Assembly: GCA_964404765.1 (NCBI GenBank)
Contig: CAYOLL010000236.1
Span: forward strand, 1 to 8,026
From: CAYOLL01 sp964404765 [NCBI: uncultured Gemmatimonadota bacterium]
GTDB lineage: Bacteria; 4572-55
Direction: 5' to 3'
Length of the DNA stretch: 8,026 nucleotides
In this document: positions 1 through 5,722 of the stretch, in pieces
Position numbering within the stretch: position 1 is the first letter of the stretch
Layout: the number at the start of each line of letters is the position of its first letter
The notes under the pieces: generated by a model
What the model was told of the DNA's origin: nothing
What the model saw: only the letters and a program-made list of their open reading frames with translations
Databases searched by the model: none
Position numbers and translations under genes: made by a program

Positions 1-15
1 AGTTTTGCAGTAAAG

Positions 16-28
16 CCTTCGCAAGGTT
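16..28 (+). repeat. 13-nt repeat CCTTCGCAAGGTT, copy 1
   Basis: CCTTCGCAAGGTT here is identical to 399-411, 383 nt further on. The core decamer TCGCAAGGTT also appears inverted at 352-361 as AACCTTGCGA. The repeat can fold on itself, with CCTT pairing to AAGG around CGC. It could be a small dispersed palindromic element or the ends of an eroded insertion. No target duplication is visible. Confidence 0.5.
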
Positions 29-124
29 ACCCACGCTTTTTGAGCAATTACCATTAGCTATTAACTGCTGTCTGTTAGCTTGACACCTATGGGGTGTGCC
101 CCCCACTCCGTATGCCTGATTTAG

Positions 125-397
125 CTGCGCGATAGACGAATTCACTCAACAAAAAAACCTTCTCGGTGTAATCCAGGTTCTATACGAATATGGCCGCTAT
201 CTGTATCAGGTCAGCAAGAGCAGGGTTTGGCTCATCTGCGGCAGGCTAAAGACAAAGCCGCTGCTGTTGGGATAAAAAGCCAACTCAAAAAAATTGACGA
301 AATCTGCGTGGAGTTGGATGTTATACCAAAACTTAAAATGAATTATAACTCAACCTTGCGATGGTTTCAGCGCACAAACATGCGGATTTCAAATTAA
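125..397 (+). pseudogene. Possible decayed coding fragment, no start codon
   Basis: This is a 90-codon open frame on the plus strand, closed by TAA at 395-397. It has no ATG near its beginning and no Shine-Dalgarno sequence. From about position 216 the translation is lysine- and leucine-rich and helix-like, ending in a basic stretch (RWFQRTNMRISN). The frame before that is less convincing, and the adjacent frame over about 165-210 (VLYEYGRYLYQ) looks more protein-like, which would suggest a frameshift. I do not recognise the family; a transposase remnant is a weak possibility. It could also be a chance open frame in non-coding DNA. Confidence 0.2.
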
Positions 398-412
398 ACC
401 TTCGCAAGGTTT
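396..412 (-). terminator. Small hairpin downstream of the hydrolase gene, containing repeat copy 2
   Basis: The arms AAACCTT (396-402) and AAGGTTT (406-412) form a perfect 7-bp stem around a CGC loop. On the minus strand it lies about 30 nt beyond the TAA of the hydrolase gene, in the right place for a transcript end. The trailing sequence (AATTTG) is a poor U-tract and the stem is AT-rich, so termination would be weak at best. It contains the second copy of the 13-mer seen at 16-28. Confidence 0.3.
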
Positions 413-442
413 CACCATCTTATCCCTTGAACCTGAATTTCG

Positions 443-1099
443 TTATTCCGGTTTGATAAGCATGTTTTGGAGCAAACTCCCAACAAACGCCAGTTCATCC
501 GTGTTGACCGTATGCCCCATGTCCGGATACAAACGCATGGTCACGTCGCCGCCGAGTGCGGCCATGACTTGTGCGGCGTGTTCCACCCGCGGCTTGGGAA
601 TGTGAAAATCCACGTCGCTGCAACCGAGAAAGACCGGCGTTCCGACCAATGAACCGGCATCGTTTCGCGTCAAGCCGTCCGGGCCGATTACGCCGCCGCT
701 CAAGGCAATGATCCCGCCATAGCGCCGGGCGTTACGCGCCGCATATTCCAGCGCCAGACACGCCCCTTGCGAAAAGCCCAGCAAGACAATGCGCTCGGCT
801 GAAATGCCCGCCTGCTCAATTTCGCCAACCACTTCACCTATCCGCCGCAAGGCTGATGACAAATACGGCTCGTTGCGCTCCAGCGGCGCGAGAAAGCGGT
901 CAGGATACCATGTGTTCCCGGCCGCTTGCGGGGCGAGATAGGCCACGCGCGAATCGAAAAACTCCTGCGCCAATTCCAAAATGCTCTCCGCCGTCGCGCC
1001 GCGGCCGTGAATCATCATCATAGCAGCTTTGGCTTTGGCTAAAACTGCGCCGCTGTACAGGACGGGCGCGATGCCGTGTGGATGTTTGGGATCAAACAT
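443..1099 (-). CDS. mhqD: MhqD-like alpha/beta hydrolase (phospholipase/carboxylesterase family)
   Basis: A cytoplasmic serine hydrolase of 218 residues, the usual size for the Abhydrolase_2 phospholipase/carboxylesterase family. The nucleophile elbow GFSQG puts Ser at about 110. HGRGA at 31-35 supplies the oxyanion region. The acid is Asp162 or Asp164 in SDVDFHIP, and the base is His196 in DMGHT. No signal peptide is seen. The ATG at 1099 is preferred because GGAG sits 7 nt before it; an upstream in-frame extension to 1153 lies wholly inside the dioxygenase gene and lacks homology-like sequence. The gene overlaps the end of the ring-cleaving dioxygenase gene by 8 nt, so the two are surely co-expressed. 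In B. subtilis the equivalent MhqD is paired with an MhqE-type dioxygenase in quinone resistance. The true substrate, whether ring-cleavage product, conjugate or ester, is not shown by sequence. Confidence 0.9.
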   Translation of the reverse strand: MFDPKHPHGIAPVLYSGAVLAKAKAAMMMIHGRGATAESILELAQEFFDSRVAYLAPQAAGNTWYPDRFLAPLERNEPYLSSALRRIGEVVGEIEQAGISAERIVLLGFSQGACLALEYAARNARRYGGIIALSGGVIGPDGLTRNDAGSLVGTPVFLGCSDVDFHIPKPRVEHAAQVMAALGGDVTMRLYPDMGHTVNTDELAFVGSLLQNMLIKPE

Positions 1100-2054
1100 G
1101 GGTAAGCTCCGCCGTGGGTAATGTAATCTTGGGCAAGCTGCTTTCAATCTCACTTCGACGCGGCTCTAACCAGGGCGGCAGGCGCAGGCTTTGACCCAAT
1201 TTGTCCGGCGCCTCATCCACTGCGAAGCCGGGTGGATCCGTGGCGATTTCAAACAGCACATGGCCGGGTTCGCGGAAGTAAATCGAGTGAAAATAGTTGC
1301 GATCCATGACCGGCGAAACGTGATAGCCGCCGGTCAGCAGTTCGTCGCGCAGCTCTAATTGGCGCTGATCGTTGGTGGTGCGCCAGGCGACGTGATGAAT
1401 CGCGCCCGGTCCCATTTTGCCCGGTCCGGCGTGGGGCGTAATGATCAAATCCAGCATTGTCGCCGCGCCGGTTCCGGCGGCAAAACGCAGCCGGCTGCCC
1501 GCCTCTTTGATTACGTTAAAATCGAGTGCATCGGTCAATAGTTTAGCGGTCAATTCGGCGGAGGTCTGCGGCATGGCCACACTGTGAAAGCCGCGGATGG
1601 CATGTTGCGCCGGAATCCAGCCATTGTCCCGGCCGGGGCGCGGGTCGTTTTCCGCAGCCACCAATTCGATGCCCATGCCGTCGGGATCGGCCAGAACCAG
1701 ATAGTCCTCGTTAAAGCGCTTTTGCGGTCCGCTGAAAGTTAAGCCAAATTTTTTCAAGCGCTCCGTCCAAAAACCGAGCGCATCCGGCGGAATAGCAAAA
1801 GCAACCGTGGCCGCCTGACCCAAACCGGCCTGCCCGCGTTTGACATAGGGGTTTGCCCATGGAAAAAAGGTCAGAATCGTGCCAGGTGAACCGTTGTCGT
1901 CGCCATAATAAAAGTGATACGTGCCGGGGTCGTCATAATTGACCGTGCGCTTGACCATGCGCAGGCCGAGCGCACCCACGTAGAAATTGACATTGGTCTG
2001 CGGATCGCCGGCAATGGCCGTGATGTGGTGCAGACCGTGAACGGCTTGTTTCAT
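1092..2054 (-). CDS. mhqO: MhqO/LinE-type ring-cleaving dioxygenase (VOC superfamily)
   Basis: A 320-residue protein of two VOC halves, the normal length for ring-cleaving dioxygenases such as MhqA/E/O and LinE, which open hydroquinones with a mononuclear metal and O2. The first half starts with GLHHITAIAGD (7-17) and ends in ADPDGMGIEL (122-131). The second starts with GFHSVAMP (155-162). Likely metal ligands are His220/His221 in AIHHVAW, the His157 region, and Glu269 in LFEIATDPPGF, a hallmark of this family. The start is firm: AAGGAG lies 5 nt before the ATG. The stop overlaps the downstream hydrolase gene. The 122 nt upstream carries palindromic and tandem TTCAAA-type elements that could bind a repressor. 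Resistance to quinone or hydroquinone stress is the inferred role. The exact aromatic substrate is unknown. Confidence 0.93.
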   Translation of the reverse strand: MKQAVHGLHHITAIAGDPQTNVNFYVGALGLRMVKRTVNYDDPGTYHFYYGDDNGSPGTILTFFPWANPYVKRGQAGLGQAATVAFAIPPDALGFWTERLKKFGLTFSGPQKRFNEDYLVLADPDGMGIELVAAENDPRPGRDNGWIPAQHAIRGFHSVAMPQTSAELTAKLLTDALDFNVIKEAGSRLRFAAGTGAATMLDLIITPHAGPGKMGPGAIHHVAWRTTNDQRQLELRDELLTGGYHVSPVMDRNYFHSIYFREPGHVLFEIATDPPGFAVDEAPDKLGQSLRLPPWLEPRRSEIESSLPKITLPTAELTHV

Positions 2055-2075
2055 GTTGTCTCCTTAGCAGAGTTC

Positions 2076-2091
2076 TTCAAATATTCAAATA
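2076..2091. repeat. Perfect tandem 8-mer TTCAAATA x2 before the dioxygenase gene
   Basis: TTCAAATA occurs at 2076-2083 and again at 2084-2091 with no gap, 22-37 nt before the dioxygenase ATG. TTCTT (2073-2077) and AAGAA (2092-2096) flank the pair as inverted repeats. This is the likely promoter or leader zone of the dioxygenase-hydrolase operon, so an operator role is plausible. I could not find a convincing -35/-10 pair on the minus strand. Confidence 0.4.
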
Positions 2092-2101
2092 AAGAATCGT
2101 C

Positions 2102-2130
2102 TTGACAGGCATCAATCGGGAAAATAGAAT
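2102..2130 (+). promoter_or_regulatory. Sigma70-type promoter for the small plus-strand gene
   Basis: TTGACA at 2102-2107 and TAGAAT at 2125-2130 are separated by exactly 17 nt. This is a full -35 match and a 5/6 -10 match. Transcription would begin near 2137, about 40 nt before the ATG at 2177. It is the best promoter match in the window and supports the small gene being real. Confidence 0.7.
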
Positions 2131-2142
2131 GTAGCACGTGAC

Positions 2143-2152
2143 TTGAATTCAA
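2143..2152. promoter_or_regulatory. Palindrome TTGAATTCAA in the divergent intergenic region
   Basis: This perfect 10-bp palindrome lies between the divergent small gene and dioxygenase gene, just downstream of the plus-strand promoter's expected start. A second small palindrome, CACGTG, is at 2135-2140. The GAATTC centre resembles the centre of MhqR-type operators as I recall them, but the arms differ. Possible operator; unproven. Confidence 0.3.
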
Positions 2153-2176
2153 AACCTTATCAAAAGGATGGACTTT

Positions 2177-2512
2177 ATGGCAATCACCTACAAAACGCAG
2201 GTGCTTGAAGATGGAAAACTTCATCTGGATATTGACAATGCCGCACTCAAAAAGGGCGTCATCGTCACAGTAACCGTGCGGCAAGCGCGTAAAAGCAATA
2301 GCCGCCGTGCTTTCGATCCTGTGGAATATAAGCGCTTGCTGGAAGAACTGCGCCAATCCTTCCAGGCCCGCGATCCGTTCAAGGGCATGACCGACGGCGA
2401 AATCATTGCGGAACTGCGTCGTCAGCGCGAAGAATTGGCCGAAGATGATGATCCGGCTGCAGTTACCGAAGTCCTTCGTATTCGCTACGAAATGGGGTAC
2501 TATAAGCGGTAA
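2177..2512 (+). CDS. Small protein of unknown function, antitoxin-like architecture
   Basis: A 111-residue protein and the only convincing gene on the plus strand. I chose the ATG at 2177 because AAAAGGA (2162-2168) sits 8 nt before it; the ATG at 2168 would overlap that site. The N-terminal 35 residues (ITYKTQVLEDGKLHLD and then VIVTVTVRQ) look like the short beta-rich fold of AbrB/VapB-like antitoxins or similar small DNA-binding proteins. The rest is helical and charged, with FDPVEYKRLLEEL at about 46-58 and MTDGEIIAELRRQREEL at about 72-88, then an acidic patch and a basic tyrosine-containing tail. No toxin gene follows: the next gene is the convergent cupin. It may therefore be an orphan antitoxin-like protein or a lineage-specific hypothetical. 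A -35/-10 pair upstream supports independent transcription. Confidence 0.65.
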   Translation: MAITYKTQVLEDGKLHLDIDNAALKKGVIVTVTVRQARKSNSRRAFDPVEYKRLLEELRQSFQARDPFKGMTDGEIIAELRRQREELAEDDDPAAVTEVLRIRYEMGYYKR

Positions 2513-2599
2513 TCATTACTTTAACATCTTCATATTTAACGTCCTTCAATCCCGCACCGATTTGCCCACCAACGTCATCTGCCGCGCTAACTCCCGCCA

Positions 2600-2953
2600 T
2601 TATGCAATCGGAATAAACACCGACCGTCGCATTTTCCCGCCCGTATTGCGCGTCTTATGCCCGCGCCCGGTCGTGTCTTCCACCAACAACACGTCGCCGC
2701 CGCGGAAGCGCCGTTTCTCGCCGTCGCCGGTTTCGATTTCAATCTCGCCGTCGAGCATGAGGATGTATTGGCGGCGCGGGGCCGTGTGCCAGTCGAAGTC
2801 GTAATCGGCGTCGTTTTCGCGGAAGATGACGCCGGAGGCCGGGAATGTTTCCGACAAGCGCCCAATCGAGCCGCCGTCACGCAGCGGGATTTCAATTTCG
2901 TCAAAATGTGAGACGCCTTTAGCATCGGCATAAACGCGGGTGATCATGAACAC
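2600..2953 (-). CDS. Single-domain cupin protein
   Basis: A 117-residue cytoplasmic small cupin. Motif 1 is around WHTAPRRQYILMLDGE (residues 55-70) and motif 2 around GGDVLLVEDTTGRGHKTR (about 85-102). The conserved histidines are His56 and His99. This pattern is typical of small cupins of unknown function in which metal binding is likely but incomplete. The GTG at 2953 is favoured because GGAGG (2961-2965) lies 7 nt before it; an ATG at 2947 is also possible but 13 nt from that site. It follows the NTF2-like lipoprotein gene by only 15 nt, so the two form an operon. Its role in the cluster is unknown; cupins near dioxygenases can be enzymes (dioxygenase, isomerase) or sensors. Confidence 0.85.
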   Translation of the reverse strand: MFMITRVYADAKGVSHFDEIEIPLRDGGSIGRLSETFPASGVIFRENDADYDFDWHTAPRRQYILMLDGEIEIETGDGEKRRFRGGDVLLVEDTTGRGHKTRNTGGKMRRSVFIPIA

Positions 2954-2968
2954 GGAAAAGCCTCCGGC

Positions 2969-3457
2969 TTAAAACATCGTGTTTTGATTGGCCGACGAAT
3001 CCGGCACGGCCTGAATCACATCCCAATGTTCGACAATTTTGCCGTTTTCGACCCGGAAAATGTCCACAACGGCCTCGCCGTGATTGTTCGCGCCAGCCGT
3101 TTCGCTTTTGCTAAAGGCATGCACGACGACCAGGTCGTTCTCGGCAATCACCCGCTTGACTTCGGCTTTATATTTCATGCTCAACAGATACGGCGCGACG
3201 CCGTGAATAAAGGCGTCCCGGCCATCGGGCACCATGGGATTGTGCTGGATATACTTTTCGGCGGAGATATACTTTTCCGCAGCTTCGACCGGCTTTTGCT
3301 GCACAAAGGCCAGATCGTAAAATTCCATCACTAACTTTTTGTTTTCCAGATGCGCCGGGGCGGGCGGCATTGACGGGGTTTGGGCTTGATCAGACGGTTG
3401 CTGTGTACAACCGGTTACGGCCAACAGGCCGAATAAAATAAACGTCGAAATTTTCAT
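2969..3457 (-). CDS. NTF2-like (SnoaL-type) lipoprotein
   Basis: A 162-residue protein starting with a lipoprotein signal (ISTFILFGLLAVTGC) whose lipobox VTGC puts the lipidated Cys at 17, so it is membrane-anchored outside the cytoplasm. After a proline-rich linker, the mature part has the SnoaL-like fold pattern: KLVMEFYDLAF, then YIQHNPMVPDGRDAF at about 69-83, and VDIFRVENGKIVEHWDVIQ near 131-149. Such domains form small hydrophobic pockets and serve as cyclases, hydratases or binding proteins. The start at 3457 was chosen because GGAGG (3466-3470) is 8 nt upstream; the ATGs at 3472 and 3463 lie too near or within that site. It is 60 nt after the VOC gene and 15 nt before the cupin gene. 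Substrate unknown. Confidence 0.85.
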   Translation of the reverse strand: MKISTFILFGLLAVTGCTQQPSDQAQTPSMPPAPAHLENKKLVMEFYDLAFVQQKPVEAAEKYISAEKYIQHNPMVPDGRDAFIHGVAPYLLSMKYKAEVKRVIAENDLVVVHAFSKSETAGANNHGEAVVDIFRVENGKIVEHWDVIQAVPDSSANQNTMF

Positions 3458-3517
3458 ATACATTTCCTCCAATACGGTGAATAGGTTTAATGGATTAAAA
3501 AGAGCGTTTTATTCGTT

Positions 3518-4021
3518 TTACAGCGTCTCCGTTTCCCGCAACAACTCGGCCAGATCGAGCGGTTGGCCGGAAAGCAAATCCAGTCCGCCGTCGGGTGTGC
3601 GCGGCCATTCGCGGACGGGCCGATCCCACATCAATTCCACGCCGTTGCCGTCCGGGTCGGCCAGATAAATGGCGTGGCTGATGCCGTGATCGCTCGCGCC
3701 CTGCAAGGGAATGCCCGCCTCGATCACGCGCTGCACGGCCTGCGCCAAATCCCGCCGGGTGGGATAGCGCACCGCAAAATGAAACAATCCGGTATGACGA
3801 GCGGGCGGGGGCGTGGAGTTGCGCGACTGCCACGTATTCAGCCCAATGTGATGATGATAGCCGCCGGCCGAAATAAAGGCCGCGCTATCGCCCATGCGGG
3901 CCATGAGGTTAAAACCCAACACCCCACAATAAAATTGCAGCGCCCGCTCGATATTGGCAACTTTGAGATGGATGTGGCCGATATCCGCTGTGGCGGGAAT
4001 GGTGTAGTTTGGGGATGTCAT
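3518..4021 (-). CDS. Short VOC (glyoxalase/CatE-like) protein, possible extradiol dioxygenase
   Basis: A 167-residue cytoplasmic VOC protein of two beta-alpha-beta-beta-beta modules. The first begins IGHIHLKVANIERALQFY (14-31). The second begins FHFAVRYPTRRDL (80-92) and ends ISHAIYLADPDGNGVELMWD (114-133). By analogy with glyoxalase and extradiol enzymes the metal ligands are likely His16, His81 and Glu129; a His cluster at 56-58 (YHHHIGLN) resembles catechol dioxygenases such as CatE. It is about half the length of CatE, with a short C-terminal tail, so it may act as a dimer or on a smaller substrate. The ATG at 4021 is chosen because AAAGGG is 7 nt before it; the ATG at 4027 is too close to that site. 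A strong hairpin at 4041-4073 lies just upstream. It is part of the run of genes from the NmrA gene to the cupin. Confidence 0.88.
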   Translation of the reverse strand: MTSPNYTIPATADIGHIHLKVANIERALQFYCGVLGFNLMARMGDSAAFISAGGYHHHIGLNTWQSRNSTPPPARHTGLFHFAVRYPTRRDLAQAVQRVIEAGIPLQGASDHGISHAIYLADPDGNGVELMWDRPVREWPRTPDGGLDLLSGQPLDLAELLRETETL

Positions 4022-4040
4022 TTTCATGCCCTTTGGCGGA

Positions 4041-4073
4041 GACCCCAAGGGTTTCTAAAAACCCTTGGGGGTC
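4041..4073. repeat. Strong stem-loop between the NmrA and VOC genes
   Basis: CCCCAAGGGTTT (4043-4054) and AAACCCTTGGGG (4059-4070) form a perfect 12-bp stem with loop CTAA. The stem extends by GA/TC with one bulged G at 4071. On the minus strand it lies between the NmrA stop and the VOC ribosome binding site. No U-run follows it in that direction, so it is not a standard terminator. RNA-processing signal, attenuator or a REP-like palindromic repeat are the options. Confidence 0.7.
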
Positions 4074-4093
4074 TTGATTTAATTGAAGTTACA

Positions 4094-5041
4094 TTAGGCT
4101 AACGGAATCCGCGCCTTATTCGCCGCCAGCCACGAGGCAAAGGTGTGCAGTTCAGGATTCAAGCGCCGCGATTCGTCCAAGTTGCGTGCGGCGCAAAAAT
4201 CGGCCTCAAAGTCACGCTTAAACTGGAACATGTTGCCTAAATCATCCGCGCCGGGAAAGCCAAAGGTGCGATAAATTTCCGGTGGAACGTAGCTGTAGAC
4301 GACTTCCTGTCCCAGCGCTTTGCCCAACTCGGCGGCCATTTGGGCACCGGTCAAATGTTCGCCGGCAATACCGACCGTCTTGCCAATGTAATCACTACCT
4401 TTTTTAAAGATGCCGAAAGCGCATTTGCCGATGTCTTCGGCGGCGATGCCCGGCAGCTTTTTGTCGGCCATGGGCAGGACAAAGGCGTACTTGCCGTCTT
4501 CACCCTTACGCGGCCCCATGCCAAAATAAATCAGATTATCCCAATAAAACGACGTATTCAAAAAAGTTGTCGGTACGCCCAATTGGGTGAAGAATTGGTT
4601 GGATTCACCTTTGGCGTCAAAATGCGGCACTTTGTACTTGCCCTGCAAGGTCGGCATCCGCGGATCGTCTAACGACATCCAGCGGCGCGTGTCTTCCAGC
4701 GTTGACCAGACGACGTGCTGCAAACCGGCATGTTTGGCGGCCTCGGCCATGTTCTTGACCTCGGCCATTTCGCGCTCCGGCGAAAAATGATCCCAGAAAA
4801 AAGTGACGCAAAACGCGCCGTAGGCCCCGGCAAAAGCTTTCTGCAAACTTTCCACATTCTGAATATCGGCGGAGACAACCTCCGCGCCCAGTTGGGCCAG
4901 CGCTTTGGCCTTGTCGGAATTGGCGTCGCGGGTGATGGCCCGCACGGCAAAGCCGCTGTTTTTGTCGGCCAAAATGGCCCGGACGAGTCCGCCGCCCTGT
5001 GCGCCCGTGGCGCCGATGACGGCAATAATTTTCTTGCTCAT
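4094..5041 (-). CDS. NmrA/HSCARG-family NAD(P)-binding protein
   Basis: A 315-residue cytoplasmic protein of the atypical short-chain dehydrogenase group. The N-terminal Rossmann nucleotide-binding motif GATGAQGGG is at 10-18, with TRD following strand 2, suggesting NADP preference. The motif VVWSTLED around 110-117 and a segment starting KYKVPHFDAKGE (about 135-146) match NmrA/HSCARG proteins, which sense NADPH/NADP+ or act as quinone-type reductases (for example the QOR2-like group). The usual Tyr-x-x-x-Lys catalytic pair is not clear, which favours a sensing role or an atypical reductase. Start is firm: AAAGGA lies 7-8 nt before the ATG at 5041. A 210-nt gap with repeated GGCTTATT elements precedes it, so it probably begins its own transcript that continues into the VOC, NTF2 and cupin genes. 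Confidence 0.9.
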   Translation of the reverse strand: MSKKIIAVIGATGAQGGGLVRAILADKNSGFAVRAITRDANSDKAKALAQLGAEVVSADIQNVESLQKAFAGAYGAFCVTFFWDHFSPEREMAEVKNMAEAAKHAGLQHVVWSTLEDTRRWMSLDDPRMPTLQGKYKVPHFDAKGESNQFFTQLGVPTTFLNTSFYWDNLIYFGMGPRKGEDGKYAFVLPMADKKLPGIAAEDIGKCAFGIFKKGSDYIGKTVGIAGEHLTGAQMAAELGKALGQEVVYSYVPPEIYRTFGFPGADDLGNMFQFKRDFEADFCAARNLDESRRLNPELHTFASWLAANKARIPLA

Positions 5042-5075
5042 GAGACGTTCCTTTCGTTAAAGAATGAGTGACAGA

Positions 5076-5107
5076 AATAAGCCGTGGTGATTTATGTTCG
5101 GCTTATT
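5076..5107 (-). promoter_or_regulatory. Inverted repeat AATAAGCCG...CGGCTTATT, candidate operator of the NmrA gene
   Basis: AATAAGCCG (5076-5084) and CGGCTTATT (5099-5107) are perfect 9-bp inverted arms with a 14-nt spacer. The half-site GGCTTATT recurs at 5148-5155. A minus-strand -10-like CATAAT at 5110-5105 overlaps the right arm, so a protein bound there would block the start of the NmrA transcript. No clear -35 is seen. The bound regulator is unknown; the adjacent MarR protein is one candidate. Confidence 0.5.
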
Positions 5108-5147
5108 ATGAATATATTTCGCTTTTTTTGAGATAATGATGGCTTCA

Positions 5148-5155
5148 GGCTTATT
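5148..5155. repeat. Third copy of the GGCTTATT half-site
   Basis: GGCTTATT here is the same 8-mer as 5100-5107, exactly 48 nt further on. The inverted first copy at 5076-5083 is 24 nt from the second. The regular spacing suggests protein binding on one helix face is possible, though a chance match cannot be excluded. Confidence 0.35.
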
Positions 5156-5251
5156 TGACCGGCGTTTCGGTGCGGGAGAAATAAAGAATGCGTTTGCGCG
5201 GTTCTCGTTTGGGGGTGTGAATGCGATTTTGTCAAAAATAATCGATTCAGA

Positions 5252-5722
5252 TCAATTCCCCGTTTGCGCCTTTTGATAAGATTGCGTCAGCCAATGATCC
5301 ACCGAAAAACGCCCCGGCCCGGTCAAAAAGAGCAGCACAAACGCCGTCAAATAAAGCAACGCCATCTCTTTGCTGGGCGGCTTACCGAAGAGCGGATCGG
5401 CGCTGTGGACAATCACGCCGGCCACCAGCATCGTGACGATTAATTGCGTCAGCGCCAACCGGGTCGCCGCGCCGGCCATCAACAAGAGCGAGCAGAAAAA
5501 CTCGGCCCCGACGGCCAGTGTATAACTCAACGAGCTGCCGATACCCAACGGATCGGAGAATGTATCAAAAAGCGTGTCGTACTTGCTTAGCTTTCGCCAG
5601 CCGTGCCCGGCCAGCATCATAAAGCCAAAGCCCAGGCGCGTGATCAGCAAGCCCAAATCTATCCATAGGGCCTGGCGGGCCGGATTCATAAAAGTAAACC
5701 AATGTTGCAGTAACGCGGTCAT
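5252..5722 (-). CDS. DoxX family membrane protein (MhqP/CatD-like)
   Basis: A 156-residue integral inner-membrane protein with four predicted helices at about 19-39, 64-84, 88-106 and 118-136, the DoxX/DoxD-like fold. Conserved features include RLGFGFMMLAGHGWRKL after helix 1 and the FGKPPSKEMALLYL segment before helix 4. In B. subtilis, DoxX relatives MhqP and CatD accompany ring-cleaving dioxygenases in quinone and catechol stress; their precise chemistry is unsettled, with a quinone- or thiol-linked membrane redox role proposed. Its ATG overlaps the MarR stop codon in an ATGA arrangement (4 nt), and AAAGGAG lies 10 nt before it, so the two genes are translated from one message. The pairing implies that the repressor controls its own operon. 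Confidence 0.9.
   Translation of the reverse strand: MTALLQHWFTFMNPARQALWIDLGLLITRLGFGFMMLAGHGWRKLSKYDTLFDTFSDPLGIGSSLSYTLAVGAEFFCSLLLMAGAATRLALTQLIVTMLVAGVIVHSADPLFGKPPSKEMALLYLTAFVLLFLTGPGRFSVDHWLTQSYQKAQTGN

Larger units (their letters stand above)
1..442. other. Gene-poor stretch with short repeats and a possible coding relic
   Basis: I see no intact gene here. The plus strand has an open frame from 125 to the TAA ending at 397, after a TAG at 122-124, but it has no plausible start or ribosome binding site. Its second half reads like ordinary helical protein (for example AHLRQAKDKAAAVGIKSQL, then KKIDEI). A neighbouring frame before about position 210 also reads protein-like, so a decayed, frameshifted gene is possible. 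It faintly recalls the helical N-terminal part of Tn3-type transposases, but I would not assign it. A near-palindromic 13-mer, CCTTCGCAAGGTT, occurs at 16-28 and again at 399-411. The region looks like eroded sequence beyond the 3' end of the hydrolase gene. Confidence 0.4.

Noticed and set aside
80-102. TTGACA followed by small GC-rich inverted repeats near the left edge
   Set aside because: No -10 hexamer at 17 nt (it reads CCCACT) and no gene follows; the ACACC/GGTGT stem is too short to call.
2051-2356. Minus-strand 101-codon open frame between the cupin and dioxygenase genes
   Set aside because: It overlaps the well-supported small plus-strand gene and its promoter and shows no domain-like sequence.
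2406-2804. Possible toxin partner downstream of the small antitoxin-like gene
   Set aside because: Most of this frame is antisense to the cupin gene, and its proline/serine-rich composition is that of a shadow frame.
3248-3277. 18-nt-period duplication (GATATACTTTTC twice) in the NTF2-like gene
   Set aside because: It encodes EKYISAEKYIQ, which fits the normal spacing before the QHNP motif in this family, so it is probably coincidence rather than a new duplication.
3563-4102. 179-codon plus-strand open frame opposite the VOC gene
   Set aside because: Antisense to recognisable VOC motifs; translation shows no family features and there is no ribosome binding site.
5230-5235. Perfect minus-strand TTGACA upstream of the NmrA gene
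   Set aside because: At 17 nt spacing the -10 position reads CCAAAC, so no promoter is supported.
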